Of a DNA stretch of 64,000 nt, positions 24,827 through 34,624 are shown piece by piece; the first letter of the stretch is position 1; every line of letters begins with the position of its first letter. The position numbers and the translations under genes are program-made. Location of the stretch: the NCBI GenBank assembly GCA_003131585.1, contig PKVW01000023.1, positions 114,455 to 178,454 of the forward strand, given 5' to 3'. The notes below the pieces were generated by a model, which made no database searches, had not been told where the DNA came from, and saw only the letters and a list, made by a program, of their open reading frames with translations. This stretch comes from Acidobacteriaceae bacterium. Its GTDB lineage: Bacteria > Acidobacteriota > Terriglobia > Terriglobales > Acidobacteriaceae.

Positions 24827-26236
24827 ATGACAAAAGTTCTGGTCGCTGTCTTGTTTTTGCTGCAGCCTGCGGGCAGTGCTGCCCAGGCACCAATCAATTT
24901 GCAGGCGGCACAGAACCTTCCTTCGGCTCCGCTGCCGCAGGCGCCGCCCAATCAAACCGCCCCCACTAGGCCTCCAAGCGGGCAGGAATCATTCGCTACT
25001 CAGGCCAATCCTGGAACCCGCGTGTCTCTGTCGTTAAAGCAAGCGGAGGCCCTGGCGGTGCAGAACAATCCGCAAATCTCCGTAGCCCGGCTGACGGCTC
25101 TGGCTTCCCAGCAAGTCACCCGCGAAGTACGTTCCAGCTTGTGGCCAACCGCAACCGCCAACCTGACGGGTGTGGATTCCCGCGACAATAGCCGCATCAC
25201 GGCGGGTGGACTCAACAATCCCATCATTTATCGGCGCGCCGCCGCCGGCGTCATGGTCAGTCAGTTGATTACCGACTTCGGACGCACCACGAATTTGGCC
25301 GCCAGTGCCGATTTTGCCGCCCGGGCCGAGAACCAGAACGCCCTGGCTACCAGGGAGCAGATTCTACTGGCCGTGGATCAAGCCTTCTACAGCGCGTTGC
25401 AAGCGCATGCCGTGCTGACCGTCGCTCGCCAGACTGTAAGCGCACGGCAGACGCTATCCGATCAGGTAGAGGCGTTATTCAAGAGCAAGTTGAGATCTCA
25501 ACTGGACTTCAGTTTCGCAAGCGTCAATCTCGCGCAGGCCAAGCTCCTCCTCTTGGACGCAGAAAACAATGAGAACGCCGCTCTGGCTTCCTTTTCCGCC
25601 GTGCTTGGATATCCTGGCATGGAAGACTTTCAGCTAGTCGAGGACACGACAGCGATTGCGTCGCCTCCGGGGAACGTAGATGAACTTGTCTCCGAGGCTT
25701 TCGCCGTGCGTCCGGAAATATTGGCGCTCGGTTTCCAGTACCAATCGGCTCAGAAGTTCCAAACCGCGGAACACGATCTGTTTTTCCCAACGATCCAGGC
25801 TGTCGGGGTCGTGGGAGACACGCCCGTGCGCGACCCGGTTCTTTCCAATTGGTACGGTGCCGTGGGTGTCAACGTTGGAATTCCTCTGTTCAATGGTTTC
25901 CTCTACACTGCGAGGTCCCGTGAAGCGCGCCTTAAAACGCAGGCCACACAAGACCGCCTGCTTGATCTTCGAAACCGGATTTCACGGGATGTGCGTACCA
26001 GTTGGCTCAACGCGAATACCGCTTTCCAGCGGGTTAGCGTTACGCAACAGCTATTGGATCAAGCAAACCTCGCGCTCGATCTTGCCCAGACGCGTTACAG
26101 CTTGGGGCTAAGTTCCATTGTGGAGTTGAGTCAGGCGCAGCTCCAACAGACGCAGGCCCAGATCGGCAACGCTGAGGCTGGTTACGACTACCGGCTCGCC
26201 CTGGCAGTGTTACGTTACCAGACGACGGGTATCTAG
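24827..26236 (+). CDS. TolC-like outer-membrane efflux protein
   Basis: A 469-residue protein. The ATG at 24827 has AGGAGA 10 nt upstream. A longer frame from 24773 lacks a signal peptide at its start. After a signal (KVLVAVLFLLQPAGSAAQA) and a Pro/Ala-rich stretch come the two OEP repeats: LSLKQAEALAVQNNPQISVA to the first long helix pair, then a second copy from about residue 290 to the C-terminus (LDLAQTRYSLGLSSIVELSQAQLQQTQAQ is the characteristic helix near 425-455). It forms the trimeric exit duct for the pump encoded upstream. Confidence 0.92.
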   Translation: MTKVLVAVLFLLQPAGSAAQAPINLQAAQNLPSAPLPQAPPNQTAPTRPPSGQESFATQANPGTRVSLSLKQAEALAVQNNPQISVARLTALASQQVTREVRSSLWPTATANLTGVDSRDNSRITAGGLNNPIIYRRAAAGVMVSQLITDFGRTTNLAASADFAARAENQNALATREQILLAVDQAFYSALQAHAVLTVARQTVSARQTLSDQVEALFKSKLRSQLDFSFASVNLAQAKLLLLDAENNENAALASFSAVLGYPGMEDFQLVEDTTAIASPPGNVDELVSEAFAVRPEILALGFQYQSAQKFQTAEHDLFFPTIQAVGVVGDTPVRDPVLSNWYGAVGVNVGIPLFNGFLYTARSREARLKTQATQDRLLDLRNRISRDVRTSWLNANTAFQRVSVTQQLLDQANLALDLAQTRYSLGLSSIVELSQAQLQQTQAQIGNAEAGYDYRLALAVLRYQTTGI

Positions 26237-26627
26237 CGAACTGCTGACCCAGTTCCCCGATCCATTAACTCTGTCATAGTCATTCTGCGCAACCGGCCGG
26301 CCCCGAGCGAAGTAGGGAACCCCTTGCCCGCCGGTTCATGATTTGTCCGTGAGACCTTTCTATCACCGCCCCTGTCGCCAGCAGTAAAACCCGCCATAGC
26401 GTGCGCTAAACAACATTGTCCAGATTGTGCTTGACAGCTCTCTCGCGACTGTGCTAAACCCAGCGGGCTGGAATGGTCCGCTTATCAGACGTGCAGTAGT
26501 AAAGATTTTCTTTTTTGGTAGCCAGGCATCTCTTGAGTCGGGCTGACGCAGGTTGAGGTGTGTCTATTGCGCACGCGCCCGCGAGCCAGACCTCGTTCTT
26601 TACATGTCACTCCGAGAGAGGAAAAGC
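26237..26627. promoter_or_regulatory. Intergenic region with putative porin promoter
   Basis: A TTGACA hexamer at 26431-26436 is followed after 17 bp by CTAAAC (26454-26459), a weak -10. GAGAGAGG before 26628 is the ribosome site. No gene is seen in this stretch. Confidence 0.4.
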
Positions 26628-28265
26628 ATGCGTTCGCTAACGGTTTCCTTCGCGCTGGTCATTTTCATGGTGCCAGGTTCACTGACCCATGCCCAAAGCT
26701 CGCAACCTGCCGACAAACCTGCCGCGTCGGTCTCCAACGTTGCAAGCAAGGAGGAGGTCAACCAGTTGCGCGGCGAAGTGGCTGCGCAACGACAGGCCAT
26801 CGAGGAACTGAAGGCTTTAGTGGAGAAACTGGCGGAGGCAAAGACTCGGACAGCCGACGATGCCTCGGTCCAGGTTCGCCCCGTGGCAGGTTCTGCTCCA
26901 GCGGAAAACAATTTGCAGCCGGTTGACGCTCCGGGCGAGGGTGGGGTTCGTCTGAGAAACGCGCTGCTCGTGGAGGCCGATCCTGCAGCGGCGGTCGTGG
27001 ATCAGGCGAAACCCGCCGCCGCTCCAAAGAAAGATACGCCGCTGGCGGCGGGATGGAGCGGCGAGCACTTTTTCATCAAGAGCGCGGACGGCCAGTTCAG
27101 CATTAGCCCCTACGGCTACTTGGATACCGATTATCGCGCCTACAAAGGCGACGGCGCGCCTTCGGACACATTTCTCATCCGCCGCGCCCGCTTCGGGTTC
27201 CAGGGTAATTTCGGTTCACACTTCGACTTCGCCATCCTGACCGATGCCAACGCAACCACGGGCGCCATCGTTCGCGACGCCTACCTCAACGTCAGAATCA
27301 GACCCGAATTTCAATTCCAGGCTGGCCAGTTCAAAGAGCCGTTTGCGCAAGAAACTGGAATCGGCGCTACCAACCTGGACTTTGTCGAACGCGGCTTGCA
27401 GTCCCTGCTCTACCCCTCGACCGCAACCGCGTATCGCAGTCCCGGCATCGCTTTGCACGGGGACATTAACGGAGGCGTTATCCAGTGGTGGGCGGGAGCG
27501 TTCAACGGCCGTGGCGGCGTCACTGCCAACAACACGAATGAGCCCGATTTCGTGGGCAGGCTGCGCCTCTATCCTTTCCGCAAGGGCAAGAGCGATTGGC
27601 TGAAACAGTTTGCATTTGGCGGGTCGATCGATCATGCGCGCTCTCGAGGTCTTTCCGGCGACGTGAGTTTCAACGCGGCGCTCCCCGATGCCGCTTACAC
27701 GTTCTTCCCAGCGTTGCGGATCAACGGTCCCGTCGAGCGCTACGAAGGCGAGTTCACCTACCTCAAGGGGCCACTCGGGCTGCGCGGAGAGTACGTCCAG
27801 ATGCAACAGCAACGTTACGATATCGGATCGGAAACGCCCGGCGGTCTGGGATTTCTCTCCGTTCCGGGCGTTGGCGCCAAGGCGTGGAACATCGGTGCGA
27901 CTTATTTGCTGACGGGCGAGAAGCGGCCGGAAAACGGCACCCCGCGCGTAAAGAGCCCCTTCTTTGGCCCCGATACTCCCGGCGGCAAAGGGCGTGGGTT
28001 GGGAGCTTGGGAAGTAGCTCTCCGCTACACCGGCATTCAGGCGAATGCTCCCGGCGAGACTTTCTTTAACCCTTTCACGCCGGGCTTAGTTCCGTCCTAC
28101 GACTATCACACGGACGAGATCACGTTTGGCCTCAACTGGTACCCCAACTACTGGGTGAAATACATGGTCAACCTCGCCGTCGATCAGCTACATCAGCCCA
28201 GCATTACCGGACAGGTACCGCAGAATTTCTTTGTGGTAATGCAACGCTTGCAGTTCAGGTTCTAG
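26628..28265 (+). CDS. OprO/OprP-type outer-membrane porin with N-terminal coiled coil
   Basis: The ATG at 26628 has GAGAGAGG 6 nt upstream and gives 545 residues. After the signal peptide (RSLTVSFALVIFMVPGSLTHA) is a coiled coil of about 35 residues (KEEVNQLRGEVAAQRQAIEE, then LKALVEKLAEAK), as in trimeric porins that reach toward peptidoglycan. A barrel of the phosphate-selective-porin family follows (SISPYGYLDTDYRAYKGD, RRARFGFQGNFGSHFDFAIL cut at 195, GQFKEPFAQETG), ending in the aromatic LQFRF. The substrate is not certain: the Arg ladder of real OprP is not evident. It may simply be a general or anion porin. Confidence 0.87.
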   Translation: MRSLTVSFALVIFMVPGSLTHAQSSQPADKPAASVSNVASKEEVNQLRGEVAAQRQAIEELKALVEKLAEAKTRTADDASVQVRPVAGSAPAENNLQPVDAPGEGGVRLRNALLVEADPAAAVVDQAKPAAAPKKDTPLAAGWSGEHFFIKSADGQFSISPYGYLDTDYRAYKGDGAPSDTFLIRRARFGFQGNFGSHFDFAILTDANATTGAIVRDAYLNVRIRPEFQFQAGQFKEPFAQETGIGATNLDFVERGLQSLLYPSTATAYRSPGIALHGDINGGVIQWWAGAFNGRGGVTANNTNEPDFVGRLRLYPFRKGKSDWLKQFAFGGSIDHARSRGLSGDVSFNAALPDAAYTFFPALRINGPVERYEGEFTYLKGPLGLRGEYVQMQQQRYDIGSETPGGLGFLSVPGVGAKAWNIGATYLLTGEKRPENGTPRVKSPFFGPDTPGGKGRGLGAWEVALRYTGIQANAPGETFFNPFTPGLVPSYDYHTDEITFGLNWYPNYWVKYMVNLAVDQLHQPSITGQVPQNFFVVMQRLQFRF

Positions 28266-28368
28266 ACTTCGTCGAAGCATCTGAAGGGCGTTCGTCGACG
28301 ACGGACCATTTTGGTGAGAATCCGGGCGCCAGCGGCCTGGTCTAAACGGGAGTGCAGGAGGAGATTCA

Positions 28369-30234
28369 ATGCGACCGCGAATTCTGTTAACTATTCTTCT
28401 CACGACGCTGTTTGTGATCATGAGCGGCTGCGGAGGTGTGAAGAACTGCCCGGTGTGCGGCACGACCACGGCGGATGGCTATGCCGTGATCGATATCATG
28501 CCTGTACCGGAGCACAACCCCACCGGCGAACCCGGCGGCCCTTTCAATTCGTTCGACATTAGCCTGGTGGATTCGGTGAACCACCGGTTCTTCGTATCTG
28601 ACCGTATAGGTTTGGACGTGGCGGTTTTTGACACTCAGCAGGACGTAGCAGTGAACTTCTTTACTGGCGCGAACGGCGTCGCTGGCGGCGGAATCAACGC
28701 CAGTTCCTGTGCAACGGACGCAGCGAAGACGACTTTCATCCCGCCCATTGTCACCGGGTTTGGTAATTGGACCCGCTTCGGCTGCCGCACGCTCAACTTC
28801 CACATCCCCGGCTTCGGCGCCAACGATTTGTTTGGAGGCTTTCCAGGCGCACAGTGCTGCGCGGCCCGCGCCAACGGAGTAAATCCTCTATCTGCCCCCG
28901 ATGGGGAAGCCTTGAGCCCAGATAATAAGACGCTATTCGTGGGGAACGGCAGCGCCAGCGTAGTAGCTTTCGATCTCACATCGACCACTTACAGCACGTC
29001 CGCTACGAGCCTTCCGCCCGGGCCAACAGTGATCGCCGATTTTACGACCGGCGTGTCTGCCGACTATGACGGGCCGAACGGCATCGCGCCCTGTGTTGCC
29101 TCCGCCAATGGCCGGGCATTTTCCGATGCCACCTGTGGAGACTTGCGGTCAGACGAGATGTCCATTGGAGTTGTCAACGGGACAACGCTCTTGTTGGTGG
29201 CAAATGGCGACCCGGGATTCCCCTTCGTGACACTAATTGACGTGACGAACATCGTGAGTCCAACGGGGGTATTTGCGGCCGATCACTGTCTTCCCTTCGC
29301 TACCCAGACGCCCTACGGTCCTCCGCTGGTCGGAAACGGACAGGGAAATACCACCCCCGCCGCTGGGCCAATCAATCCTCCCACATGCGTCATCGGGCAG
29401 ATTTATTACGACGGTGCGTCGCAGAACGATTCCACCGTTGTCATCGATGACGGCGGCCTCAACGCAGCCAACGGTTTTCCCTGCCCGGACCCGTCCACCA
29501 CGGCCCTTTCCGGCGTGACGGGCCATGGGGGCGGAGTAAATATCCTCGGTCCCGACAGACCGTGCCACCATGGTCCCCTGATCAATCCCGACGGATCGTA
29601 CTGCGCGAGCCAGGGGACTACGACGCCGCCAGTACCGCCATCCCCCGGTTGCGTCGGAGCGACGTCTATCGCTGGAATAGGTGGTTCCGTATTCAATCCC
29701 AATACCGGCCGCTTCCTGGTTACCAATGCGAATGCCACCCCTGCTACTACGACGATCGGTACGGTGGACGTTATTAATCCAAACCTCGGAAGTCCGAATG
29801 GGCCCTTTGTAGAAAATACTTTCCCCATGCCTAACTGCATGCCTACCAGCATCGTTCAGGGGCCGGGCAATAACTTCCTGGTCGGCTGTGGCGACCACGA
29901 TGGGGAAACCTTCCCGCCTAACGAGTATGTGATTGACGGCACTTCGGGCAATATCCTCGCCACCATCACCAATGTCGGCGGCGTCGACGAAGTCTGGTAC
30001 AACTCAGGCGACAACCGCTACTACCTGGCAGCCAGGGATATGCCCACAGGGCCGGTGATGGGCGTCATTGATGCCAAGACGAACACGTGGTTGGTGAACG
30101 TCACCACCAATTCCAACTCGCACAGCATCTCAGTCGATTCCGGTAATAATCACGTGTTCGTGCCCTTGCAGGCGGGCACTATCTGCACGACACAAAGTTC
30201 CAATGGTTGTGTCGGCGTTTATGCCGAGCAATAG
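28369..30234 (+). CDS. Cys-rich beta-propeller-like lipoprotein
   Basis: A 621-residue protein with ribosome site AGGAGGAG before the ATG. The lipobox is VIMSGC, so it is probably lipid-anchored. The mature protein has repeats of the type seen in YVTN/SMP30 propellers: FDISLVDSVNHRFFVSDR, LSPDNKTLFVGNG, GSVFNPNTGRFLVTNANA, SISVDSGNNHVFVPL. It has about twenty cysteines, many more than its neighbours, including a CPVC near the mature N-terminus. These may form disulfides or bind metal or haem. No CxxCH haem motif is seen. It lies in the same direction as the efflux genes. Confidence 0.75.
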   Translation: MRPRILLTILLTTLFVIMSGCGGVKNCPVCGTTTADGYAVIDIMPVPEHNPTGEPGGPFNSFDISLVDSVNHRFFVSDRIGLDVAVFDTQQDVAVNFFTGANGVAGGGINASSCATDAAKTTFIPPIVTGFGNWTRFGCRTLNFHIPGFGANDLFGGFPGAQCCAARANGVNPLSAPDGEALSPDNKTLFVGNGSASVVAFDLTSTTYSTSATSLPPGPTVIADFTTGVSADYDGPNGIAPCVASANGRAFSDATCGDLRSDEMSIGVVNGTTLLLVANGDPGFPFVTLIDVTNIVSPTGVFAADHCLPFATQTPYGPPLVGNGQGNTTPAAGPINPPTCVIGQIYYDGASQNDSTVVIDDGGLNAANGFPCPDPSTTALSGVTGHGGGVNILGPDRPCHHGPLINPDGSYCASQGTTTPPVPPSPGCVGATSIAGIGGSVFNPNTGRFLVTNANATPATTTIGTVDVINPNLGSPNGPFVENTFPMPNCMPTSIVQGPGNNFLVGCGDHDGETFPPNEYVIDGTSGNILATITNVGGVDEVWYNSGDNRYYLAARDMPTGPVMGVIDAKTNTWLVNVTTNSNSHSISVDSGNNHVFVPLQAGTICTTQSSNGCVGVYAEQ

Positions 30235-30377
30235 AAGTAACAAACCCAGGGCGTCGGACAGGGGCGGCTCCCCGGGCAAACTCTAGTGCCAATCGAACCG
30301 CAGGGAAAAAGAAGGTGATATCAGTGTCAGTCAGCCTGCGAGTGGGTTAGGATTAAGAGTAAGAGGTGGAGTGGATT

Positions 30378-31007
30378 ATGAAGATTGCTAGAGGAACCCT
30401 GCGAAGCCATTTTCTGCTCGTGTCGCTTTTGCCTGTTCTCTGCGGTGCGGCACTGTCAGCTGAACAGCCCGTACCCAAACCGACCGACGTTCCCGCCACC
30501 GTGATTGCCCACTTGCCTTTGCCGCAGGCGGCTGGAAACCAAATGCTGCTTCAGAGGGAAAACGCGAAACAGTACCTGTACGTTCAACAGGCCGGGAAAC
30601 AAGGCTTCATGGTTGTGGACGTGAGCAAGCCGGAGAAGCCGAGCCTTTTGAAGCGCACGGCGGAGTCGAACCAGGCAACTTCTGGAAACCTGGAGATGGT
30701 GAGCCCCGATGTGGCCATCGCGGAAGCTCCGGAAAAGACGCCGACAACCCTGACCAGCAGCAACCATCCTACCGAAACAGTTCGCGTGCTCGACTTGAGC
30801 GACCCGCGCAATCCTAAGACGCTGGAAACCTTCACCAAGGTCACCAGCCTTCTTCCCGACGGCGGCCACAGCCTGCTCTACCTCACCAACAACGAGGGCT
30901 TGTGGATTCTCCGCTACAATCACCCGTCGCTGCTGGAGCCGGCCAAGAAGAAGCCCGCCTGCGATTCAAATTCGGAAATCATGGCCATGCCCCCGGAATG
31001 CGACTAA
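30378..31007 (+). CDS. Secreted LVIVD-repeat-like protein
   Basis: The ATG at 30378 (after GGTGGAG) gives 209 residues. It has a signal peptide (SHFLLVSLLPVLCGAALSA) followed by repeats of the LVIVD type: FMVVDVSKPEKPSLLKR and VRVLDLSDPRNPKTLETF, then LLYLTNNEGLWILRY. Proteins of this family are extracytoplasmic beta-propeller fragments of unknown role. Here there are only about two or three blades. It ends in an acidic, Cys-containing tail (ACDSNSEIMAMPPECD). A degraded copy of its C-terminal half lies 10 kb upstream, before the RND operon. Confidence 0.75.
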   Translation: MKIARGTLRSHFLLVSLLPVLCGAALSAEQPVPKPTDVPATVIAHLPLPQAAGNQMLLQRENAKQYLYVQQAGKQGFMVVDVSKPEKPSLLKRTAESNQATSGNLEMVSPDVAIAEAPEKTPTTLTSSNHPTETVRVLDLSDPRNPKTLETFTKVTSLLPDGGHSLLYLTNNEGLWILRYNHPSLLEPAKKKPACDSNSEIMAMPPECD

Positions 31008-31039
31008 GGGTCCGAACCACTGCGAGTCTCCTCGAAGAC

Positions 31040-31423
31040 CTACTGGTCTGACGCTTGGTGTACCGTGCATTCCTTCTCGATGGTCCTGATCGAGGTGATC
31101 GTCAACGTCACCGAGGATGCGGAGCCAGTCTTATTTAAGGCGTCGGAGCTTGTGCTCAGGGTCGCTGACTCCTTCCCGGTTACTTCCACTCGCTGTCCCA
31201 TGTAGTTGCGGAGCCTTGTCTTGCCGGTAGCCTGAAGTTCGTAAGTCACGGCCGGGTTCTGCTTGGTCAGTACGTAATCGCCGCTAGATCGGCCGACGCA
31301 GCCCTGTACGGTTACCTGTCCTTTGGAATCTTTCGAGTTGTGCTGGCTTGGGTTGCTGGGATTGCTGTCCTGTGCCAGTAGAAAGCTGCCCGAGAGCAGC
31401 AGGACGAACCACAATTTTCTCAT
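31040..31423 (-). CDS. Secreted DUF5818-like small protein
   Basis: The ATG at 31423 has AGGAGGAG 5 nt upstream and gives 127 residues. The signal peptide is KLWFVLLLSGSFLLAQ. The mature part has one beta domain (VTVQGCVGRSSGDYVLTKQN, LRNYMGQRVEVTGKE), the pattern of DUF5818, an OB-fold-like family frequent in acidobacteria. Its function is unknown. It is transcribed towards the LVIVD gene. Confidence 0.7.
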   Translation of the reverse strand: MRKLWFVLLLSGSFLLAQDSNPSNPSQHNSKDSKGQVTVQGCVGRSSGDYVLTKQNPAVTYELQATGKTRLRNYMGQRVEVTGKESATLSTSSDALNKTGSASSVTLTITSIRTIEKECTVHQASDQ

Positions 31424-31501
31424 AGAGACTCCTCCTCTTATAGAATCGGATGGCAACGCTACTGCTCCGGTTGCATTTAATTTGTGGGGGAAGAGAGAGG
31501 G

Positions 31502-32008
31502 CTACTTGACATGAGTTTCCTGATAGTGCACTTCCTTCCATTGCCCCGCGCGCTTCACCCAGAGTGCGCTTATATAGACCCGCGAGTACCGTAGTGCCGA
31601 CTTTGGCGGGAACTCCATGGTCACTTCGTAGATGACCAAATTCGCATCCGGCCCCAGCGGAATCCGCTTAAACCCAAACAACGTGTAGTTGAAGACATTG
31701 GTGTCTGCCAGTTCGTTTATCGCTTGAATTTTGTTCCGCTCACCCCGACCATCGACCTCAACGCCCTGATAGTCGTCCGCTAACAAGTCGGCATACGCTT
31801 TCTTGTCCTTGTTCTTCAGCGCTTCCCACTCCGCCTTGATCTTCGCCTCGAACATATCTTTCATCGCCGAGTCGGCTGAGCTTCCGGACGGCCGCTCTTC
31901 CCCAAACTTGGTCGGCGTGGTGGGTTGTTGCGTCGGCATGGCGGGTTGTTGCGCCAGGGCAAGAGACGTCAGCCCCGCAAGACAAGCGAAGACGAAGCAA
32001 CCGCGCAT
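31502..32008 (-). CDS. Secreted DUF4440/SnoaL-like protein
   Basis: A 168-residue protein with ribosome site GGAGGAC. A signal peptide (FVFACLAGLTSLALAQ) and a Thr/Gln/Pro-rich linker precede an NTF2-like domain: EWEALKNKDKKAYADLLADD, YQGVEVDG, and the paired last strands ISALWVKRAGQWKEVHYQET. DUF4440 members are small cone-shaped dimers with no single known role. Here it is exported. It is divergent from the porin at 32370. Confidence 0.78.
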   Translation of the reverse strand: MRGCFVFACLAGLTSLALAQQPAMPTQQPTTPTKFGEERPSGSSADSAMKDMFEAKIKAEWEALKNKDKKAYADLLADDYQGVEVDGRGERNKIQAINELADTNVFNYTLFGFKRIPLGPDANLVIYEVTMEFPPKSALRYSRVYISALWVKRAGQWKEVHYQETHVK

Positions 32009-32196
32009 AAGTCCTCCGAACCGAAACGGAGCGAATCTTATCAGGTGTGCGCAGGAGACCTCAAGACCTGGAAGACGCAGGCAGGCAGTTCGGGAGTTCG
32101 GGGCCCCTGCCCGGGTTCGCCGGACTGGAAATGACGCTCAGCCGGAACGGGTCCATGCGTCGTTTCCGCTCCGCCATTCACCAGAAATTCACCCGT

Positions 32197-32228
32197 CTGT
32201 AACCGTCTTGTAACACAGCGCCGATAAA
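32197..32228 (+). promoter_or_regulatory. Pho-box-like direct repeats with -10 element, upstream of porin
   Basis: Two heptamers, CTGTAAC (32197-32203) and TTGTAAC (32208-32214), lie 11 bp apart, the spacing of PhoB half-sites. A GATAAA at 32223-32228 follows at the distance expected for a -10 box of a PhoB-activated promoter. The remainder of 32009-32369 shows no gene. Confidence 0.45.
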
Positions 32229-32369
32229 AGGAGAACATCCACTCATGAGTGGGAATTCATCCGATGAGAGCGGAATCGTGCTGCCTTCACTTTGTGTCCT
32301 GCGGGGCCCGGTTGACCCTGGAGATGCAGAAGGCTCCGTGCAATTTTAATCTAAAAAGAGGAGAGTGTA

Positions 32370-34196
32370 ATGAGATCTGCGTGGAAGTTATGCGCGATTC
32401 TGTTTCTGGCGACGTCGCTGGTGGCGCAAACCGGCACCGCGCCCAAACCCAAGAAGGCCAAGGCCGCGACCGTCACCGCGGCAGATGTGCAAGCGCTGAA
32501 GGACGCCATTGCCTCGCAGCAAGCCGCTCTGGCGCAGCAGCAGCAACAGATCCAGGACCTGCGCGACACCCTGCAGCGCAAAGATCAGGCGGTGCAGCAA
32601 GCGCAGACCGCCGCCACCGACGCAGCCGGGAAAGCCGACGCCGCCCAGGCGCAGACTACTCAGGAGCAGCAAACCGTCGGCGAACTCAAGACCGACGTCT
32701 CCGATCTCAAAACCAACTTGCTCAACACTACAGTGACCTTGCAGGAGACTCAGAAGAACATCTCGGATCCTCCCACCGCCCTGCACTTCAAAGGGATCAC
32801 CATTACACCCGGCGGATTCCTGGCTGCGGAATTCGTGCGGCGGTCCCGCGCCCTCGGATCCGACATCAACACGCCCTTTAACTCTCTGACCATGCCCGGT
32901 GCGTCGCAAAGCAGCATTTCTGAGTTCTTCGGGTCGGGACGCCAGTCCCGTATCTCCATGCTGGTCCAGGGGCAGGTGAGGAATGCCAAGTTAACTGGCT
33001 ATGTCGAGGCTGACTTCTTGTCGGCCGGCGTCACCTCCAACAACAATCAGAGCAACAGTTACACGTTGCGCCAGCGCCAGGCCTTCGGCCAGGCGGCCTT
33101 CACCAATGGCTGGGCGGTTACGGGCGGTCAGATGTGGAGCCTTGTGACCGAAACCAAGCATGGTGCGGAGAACCGCACCGAGGCCTTACCCATGACCATC
33201 GACGCGCAATACACGGTCGGCTTCAGTTGGGCACGGCAGTATGGACTTCGCCTGGCCAAGAGCTTCAACGACAAAGTGTGGTTCGCGGTGTCGGCGGAAA
33301 ACTCGCAAGCCACGGTGACCACGCATGGCAATGCTGCCAACTTCCTGGTGGGTTCCGCCGGTGCCAGCGGAGGCCTCTATAATGCAGCCGCGACTAGCGC
33401 CAGCGCCAATATCGCAAACTACTCGTTCAATCCGTCGCCTGATATTGTCGCGAAACTCGCCTTTGAACCGGGCTTCGGACACTACGAAGTGTTCGGAGTA
33501 TTCAGCCGATTCCGCGACCGCGTATTCCCCTGCGAAGAGAATTTTGCCAGCGCCAGCTGCGGTAGCCTCGCGGCCGCAAGCGCAGTGCAAGCCTTTAACT
33601 CTTCGAAAAACGGCGGCGGCGTTGGCGCCAACGCTCGCTGGTCATTCGACCGCAAGCGCCTCGACTTCGGTTTGCACGCTTTCGGCGGCAGCGGAGTAGG
33701 CCGCTACGGCTCGGGTGGTCTTCCCGATGCCTCCATCCACGCCAATGGCACCCTCGATCTGATCCGCAGCTACCAGGGCTTGGGAACGATCGAATGGCAC
33801 GGACCGAAGTTGGACATTTATCTCAACGCAGGCGCGGAATATGCCAGCCGCGCGTCGGACTTCGATCCCCTGAATGCAAAACCATACGTTGGCTATGGAT
33901 CGCCTTTCTTCAGCAACTCGGGCTGCTTCACCGAGACAGGCCCCGGTGACAGCAGCGGGTTCGCACCCGGGAAGCTCGGGAGCTGCACCGCGGATACGCG
34001 AGTGCTGATCGAAGGTACCTTCGGTATCTGGTTCAAGCCTTATGACGGATCGAAAGACAAGGTGAATCGTGGCCGCATACAGTGGGGGCCCCAGTTTTCC
34101 TACGTGGACCGCAATACCTGGTCGGGGGTGGGCGGAGCACCTCACGGGTTGGACGGTATGATCTTCACGTCGTTCCGCTACTACTTGCCGCAGTAA
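32370..34196 (+). CDS. Outer-membrane porin with N-terminal coiled coil (DcaP-like)
   Basis: A 608-residue protein with GGAGAG before the ATG. The signal peptide is WKLCAILFLATSLVAQ. A long Gln/Ala-rich coiled coil (about residues 38-130, for example QQAALAQQQQQIQDLRDTLQ) precedes a beta-barrel beginning GITITPGGFLAAEFVRRSRA. Characteristic segments include GRQSRISMLVQGQ and GWAVTGGQMWSLV, as in DcaP-like trimeric porins, and the last strand ends SFRYYLPQ. It is probably a channel for anionic or small organic solutes. A Pho-box-like promoter lies 140 bp upstream, which would fit phosphate-starvation control. A perfect hairpin terminator follows. Confidence 0.82.
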   Translation: MRSAWKLCAILFLATSLVAQTGTAPKPKKAKAATVTAADVQALKDAIASQQAALAQQQQQIQDLRDTLQRKDQAVQQAQTAATDAAGKADAAQAQTTQEQQTVGELKTDVSDLKTNLLNTTVTLQETQKNISDPPTALHFKGITITPGGFLAAEFVRRSRALGSDINTPFNSLTMPGASQSSISEFFGSGRQSRISMLVQGQVRNAKLTGYVEADFLSAGVTSNNNQSNSYTLRQRQAFGQAAFTNGWAVTGGQMWSLVTETKHGAENRTEALPMTIDAQYTVGFSWARQYGLRLAKSFNDKVWFAVSAENSQATVTTHGNAANFLVGSAGASGGLYNAAATSASANIANYSFNPSPDIVAKLAFEPGFGHYEVFGVFSRFRDRVFPCEENFASASCGSLAAASAVQAFNSSKNGGGVGANARWSFDRKRLDFGLHAFGGSGVGRYGSGGLPDASIHANGTLDLIRSYQGLGTIEWHGPKLDIYLNAGAEYASRASDFDPLNAKPYVGYGSPFFSNSGCFTETGPGDSSGFAPGKLGSCTADTRVLIEGTFGIWFKPYDGSKDKVNRGRIQWGPQFSYVDRNTWSGVGGAPHGLDGMIFTSFRYYLPQ

Positions 34197-34200
34197 CAGA

Positions 34201-34233
34201 GCGGGGCGTGATCCGGCAAGATGCACGCCCCGC
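34201..34233. terminator. Hairpin after porin gene
   Basis: GCGGGGCGTG pairs perfectly with CACGCCCCGC over 10 bp, with a 13-nt loop, 5 bp after the porin stop. No T-run follows. The rest of 34197-34624 shows no gene. It ends with a CTTCGTGTCCTTTGTGG phrase that looks like a dispersed low-value repeat. Confidence 0.7.
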
Positions 34234-34624
34234 TGCAAGCACCTGAAAAGTCCATCGGCACCCCCCGGGAACGGCAACAGTCGCTCTCCCGGGGCCTGTG
34301 CCCTATTTGTGAATCTCCCTGCCCGAGCGCAGGTTCCTGACCCGACTCGCGTTGTCACCCGGCGCACTGCGGCAAGATGTTCCATCTGTTTAACCAAAGC
34401 CCTGGGGCCTTTTCCTTTTCCGGAGGTGGTTTGCTGCGGGCGCGGCAAATGGTTTACTCTCAGCCGCAGACCATGAATCCAACCAGCCCCAACTCCAACA
34501 TCGCGACCGACGGTTTTTCTCATGCGATACGCCGGAAAATTTACGAGTAACCTCGAGCCATTGCGAACACCATTGAGCGGGCGCTGCGCGCCTGCTTAGT
34601 GTAACTTCGTGTCCTTTGTGGTCA

